Of a stretch of DNA of 49,697 nt, positions 48,564-49,697 are shown one piece after another; within the stretch, counting starts at the first letter, position 1; each line of letters starts with the position of its first letter. Source of the DNA: an uncultured bacterium (lineage in GTDB: Bacteria > Cyanobacteriota > Vampirovibrionia > Gastranaerophilales > Gastranaerophilaceae); the NCBI GenBank assembly GCA_900547585.1, contig URHD01000004.1, positions 1-49,697 on the forward strand. The letters run 5' to 3'. Under the pieces are notes generated by a model. That model did not search any database. It saw only the letters and a list, made by a program, of their open reading frames with translations, and was not told the DNA's origin. A program made the position numbers and the translations under genes.

Positions 48564-49506
48564 TCATATTCTCCATTGCTTCTTCTTCAAGTATCGCGCG
48601 GGCTTCATTTTTGCAATTTTCTGAGTAATCCTGATTATTTATTACAGATTCAAGCTCATTTTCGCCGCCCAGATTATAAAGCGCGACAAGGGCGTTTTTC
48701 ATTACTTCTTCGTCCCCGTCTTTTAGCATTTTTCGGATTAAATCTGTGCTTTCAGCGTGCTCGTAATTCATTATTGCCTCAATTGCGCTGATTCTGACCT
48801 GCGGGTTTTCATCGGACAATGAACGTTTCAAAGCCTGAAACGCCCTGTCGTTATCCGGTGTAAGTTTGCTCAGGGCTTCGATGACGCGTTCCTTTAAATA
48901 GGTAAATTTGTCCATAATCCCGTTTTTTGTTTCAAGAATGCTTATCAGAGGGTCAGCTGCCCGCGAATCCCCCAGAAGACCCAGCGCAGTAGCTGCGGAT
49001 TCTCTTATATAAACGGATTTTTCGTTTTCATCGCTCACAATATCCATCAAAGGCGCAACAGCGTACTTATCCCCGAGGCGTCCGAGCGCATCCGCGCAGC
49101 TCAAACGCACTTTATAATTTTCATTTCTGTTGTTAAGGCAATCCAGCAGGGCAAAAACAGACTTGTGGTCTTTGAGGTTAGCGATGAGCTTTGCGCATAG
49201 TACGCGAACACCTGTATAATCTATTTTGTCAAATGGTTCAATGTGTTCTTTCATCAAAAGCAGCCTTGTAACAGCATCTACGGATGAAGAATCCCTGAAT
49301 TTATCCAGTTCTTTCAACAAATAAACCAGAACCTCAGGTCGGTGCTCAAGAAGCAAAAAATAATTGCAAACAGTAAGAAATTGCATCTTTGGCAATTCAA
49401 TTTTGAGGTTGTCAATGAGGCGAATGGTTTCAGAAGTGTCGCCCTCTGTTCCTATCAGACACTTCCCGGAAAGGCTATTAAAATCCAGATGCATATTTTC
49501 GGACAT
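48550..49506 (-). CDS. HEAT-repeat protein
   Basis: A 318-residue protein built from helical repeats of about 31-33 residues over residues 80-300, for instance VRLSCADALGRLGDKYAVAP, IRESAATALGLLGDSRAADP, VRISAIEAIMNYEHAESTDL and VMKNALVALYNLGGENELES. This is the PBS-lyase-type HEAT repeat common in cyanobacteria and relatives, a protein-binding scaffold. The N-terminal 80 residues are less regular. GAGGAA precedes the ATG. It is the first gene of the long operon. Its partner is unknown. Confidence 0.85.
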   Translation of the reverse strand: MSENMHLDFNSLSGKCLIGTEGDTSETIRLIDNLKIELPKMQFLTVCNYFLLLEHRPEVLVYLLKELDKFRDSSSVDAVTRLLLMKEHIEPFDKIDYTGVRVLCAKLIANLKDHKSVFALLDCLNNRNENYKVRLSCADALGRLGDKYAVAPLMDIVSDENEKSVYIRESAATALGLLGDSRAADPLISILETKNGIMDKFTYLKERVIEALSKLTPDNDRAFQALKRSLSDENPQVRISAIEAIMNYEHAESTDLIRKMLKDGDEEVMKNALVALYNLGGENELESVINNQDYSENCKNEARAILEEEAMENMNEQG

Positions 49507-49536
49507 TTCCTCACCGCCAAGCTTGAATTAGTATAA

Positions 49537-49565
49537 ATATTAAATAAAATAAGCTGTAAAGTCAA
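49537..49565 (-). promoter_or_regulatory. Promoter of the HEAT-queC-DUF366-SPOR-glyA operon
   Basis: On the minus strand TTGACT (49560-49565), 17 nt, TAATAT (49537-49542). The leader to the ATG at 49506 is short and holds GGTGAGGAA as ribosome-binding site. Confidence 0.65.
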
Positions 49566-49645
49566 TTCTGTAAAGAATTTTCAGCATGAATATTCTTTCC
49601 GATGGGCAATGGTTTGTGGAGATGCTGATTTTTAATATGTCGGAG

Positions 49646-49688
49646 AAAAATTCGTGATAAGGAACGAAGTGACGTGAACGAATTTTTT
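49646..49688. terminator. Inverted repeat at the window end, terminator- or REP-like
   Basis: AAAAATTCGT (49646-49655) pairs with ACGAATTTTT (49678-49687) around a loop containing GAACGAAGTGACGTGA. A T follows. It resembles the GAAGCGA-type repeat at 40582. The rest of 49566-49645 shows no gene. Confidence 0.5.
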
Positions 49689-49697
49689 GAGAGACGA

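Overview
The window is an AT-rich bacterial chromosome segment. The organism is a Gram-negative-type (diderm) anaerobe: it has a heptose-7-phosphate kinase, an O-antigen-ligase-like protein, a MlaE permease, a WecA/MraY-type transferase and the [FeFe]-hydrogenase maturase HydF. It also has a cyanobacterial-style VKOR-DsbA fusion, FolE2 and an IctB-like membrane protein. Together these fit a gut non-photosynthetic cyanobacterial relative (Vampirovibrionia/Gastranaerophilales). That assignment is inference from gene content and was not tested against a database.

Layout. (1) 1-8.6 kb, plus strand: the end of a siphovirus-like prophage. It holds a tape-measure-like protein, a tail assembly chaperone with a likely programmed -1 frameshift, an NlpC/P60-like protein, a J-like tail-tip protein, a tail fibre, a DUF4376 protein, and a lysis cassette ending in an M15 endolysin and a terminator. 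(2) 8.6-13.6 kb, minus: a Ser/Tyr-rich exported protein, then proB-proA-hemW and an LD-carboxypeptidase. (3) 13.7-22.6 kb, plus: dnaX, a duplicated-motif small protein, folE2, an aminotransferase, an HD-GYP protein with a degenerate receiver, a predicted barrel protein, an exported pentapeptide protein, ilvE and mlaE. (4) 22.7-26.2 kb: two DUF4013 membrane proteins and three lineage-type proteins. (5) 26.3-31.1 kb, plus: hldE kinase, DUF4330, O-antigen-ligase/IctB-like, VKOR-DsbA, queH. (6) 31.1-32.1 kb: a small locus encoding a repeat peptide of 57 residues and a membrane peptide of 47 residues. (7) 32-37 kb: zinc ribbon protein, tmk, serS, and two proteins I do not recognise. (8) 37-49.5 kb, minus: one operon ending in hydF, a large unknown protein behind an attenuator-like leader, DUF488, and a long operon HEAT-queC-DUF366-SPOR-glyA-wecA-like-unknown.

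Functional themes. Queuosine/7-deazapurine enzymes (FolE2, QueC, QueH, DUF366) are spread over three operons. Envelope construction and periplasmic redox folding form the hldE to VKOR-DsbA operon. Proline synthesis, DNA replication (dnaX, tmk) and serine/glycine metabolism (serS, glyA) are housekeeping.

Most notable signals: (a) five chromosomal genes have a -10-like hexamer ending 6-7 nt before the ATG and no Shine-Dalgarno, which suggests leaderless mRNAs; (b) a leader at 41.9-42.0 kb with a strong promoter and mutually exclusive hairpins; (c) canonical A AAA AAG slippery sites in both the tail chaperone gene and dnaX; (d) the ETAGTLA-repeat small peptide locus; (e) a 118-bp element bounded by 20-bp perfect inverted repeats. 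I saw no tRNA, rRNA, CRISPR array or transposase.
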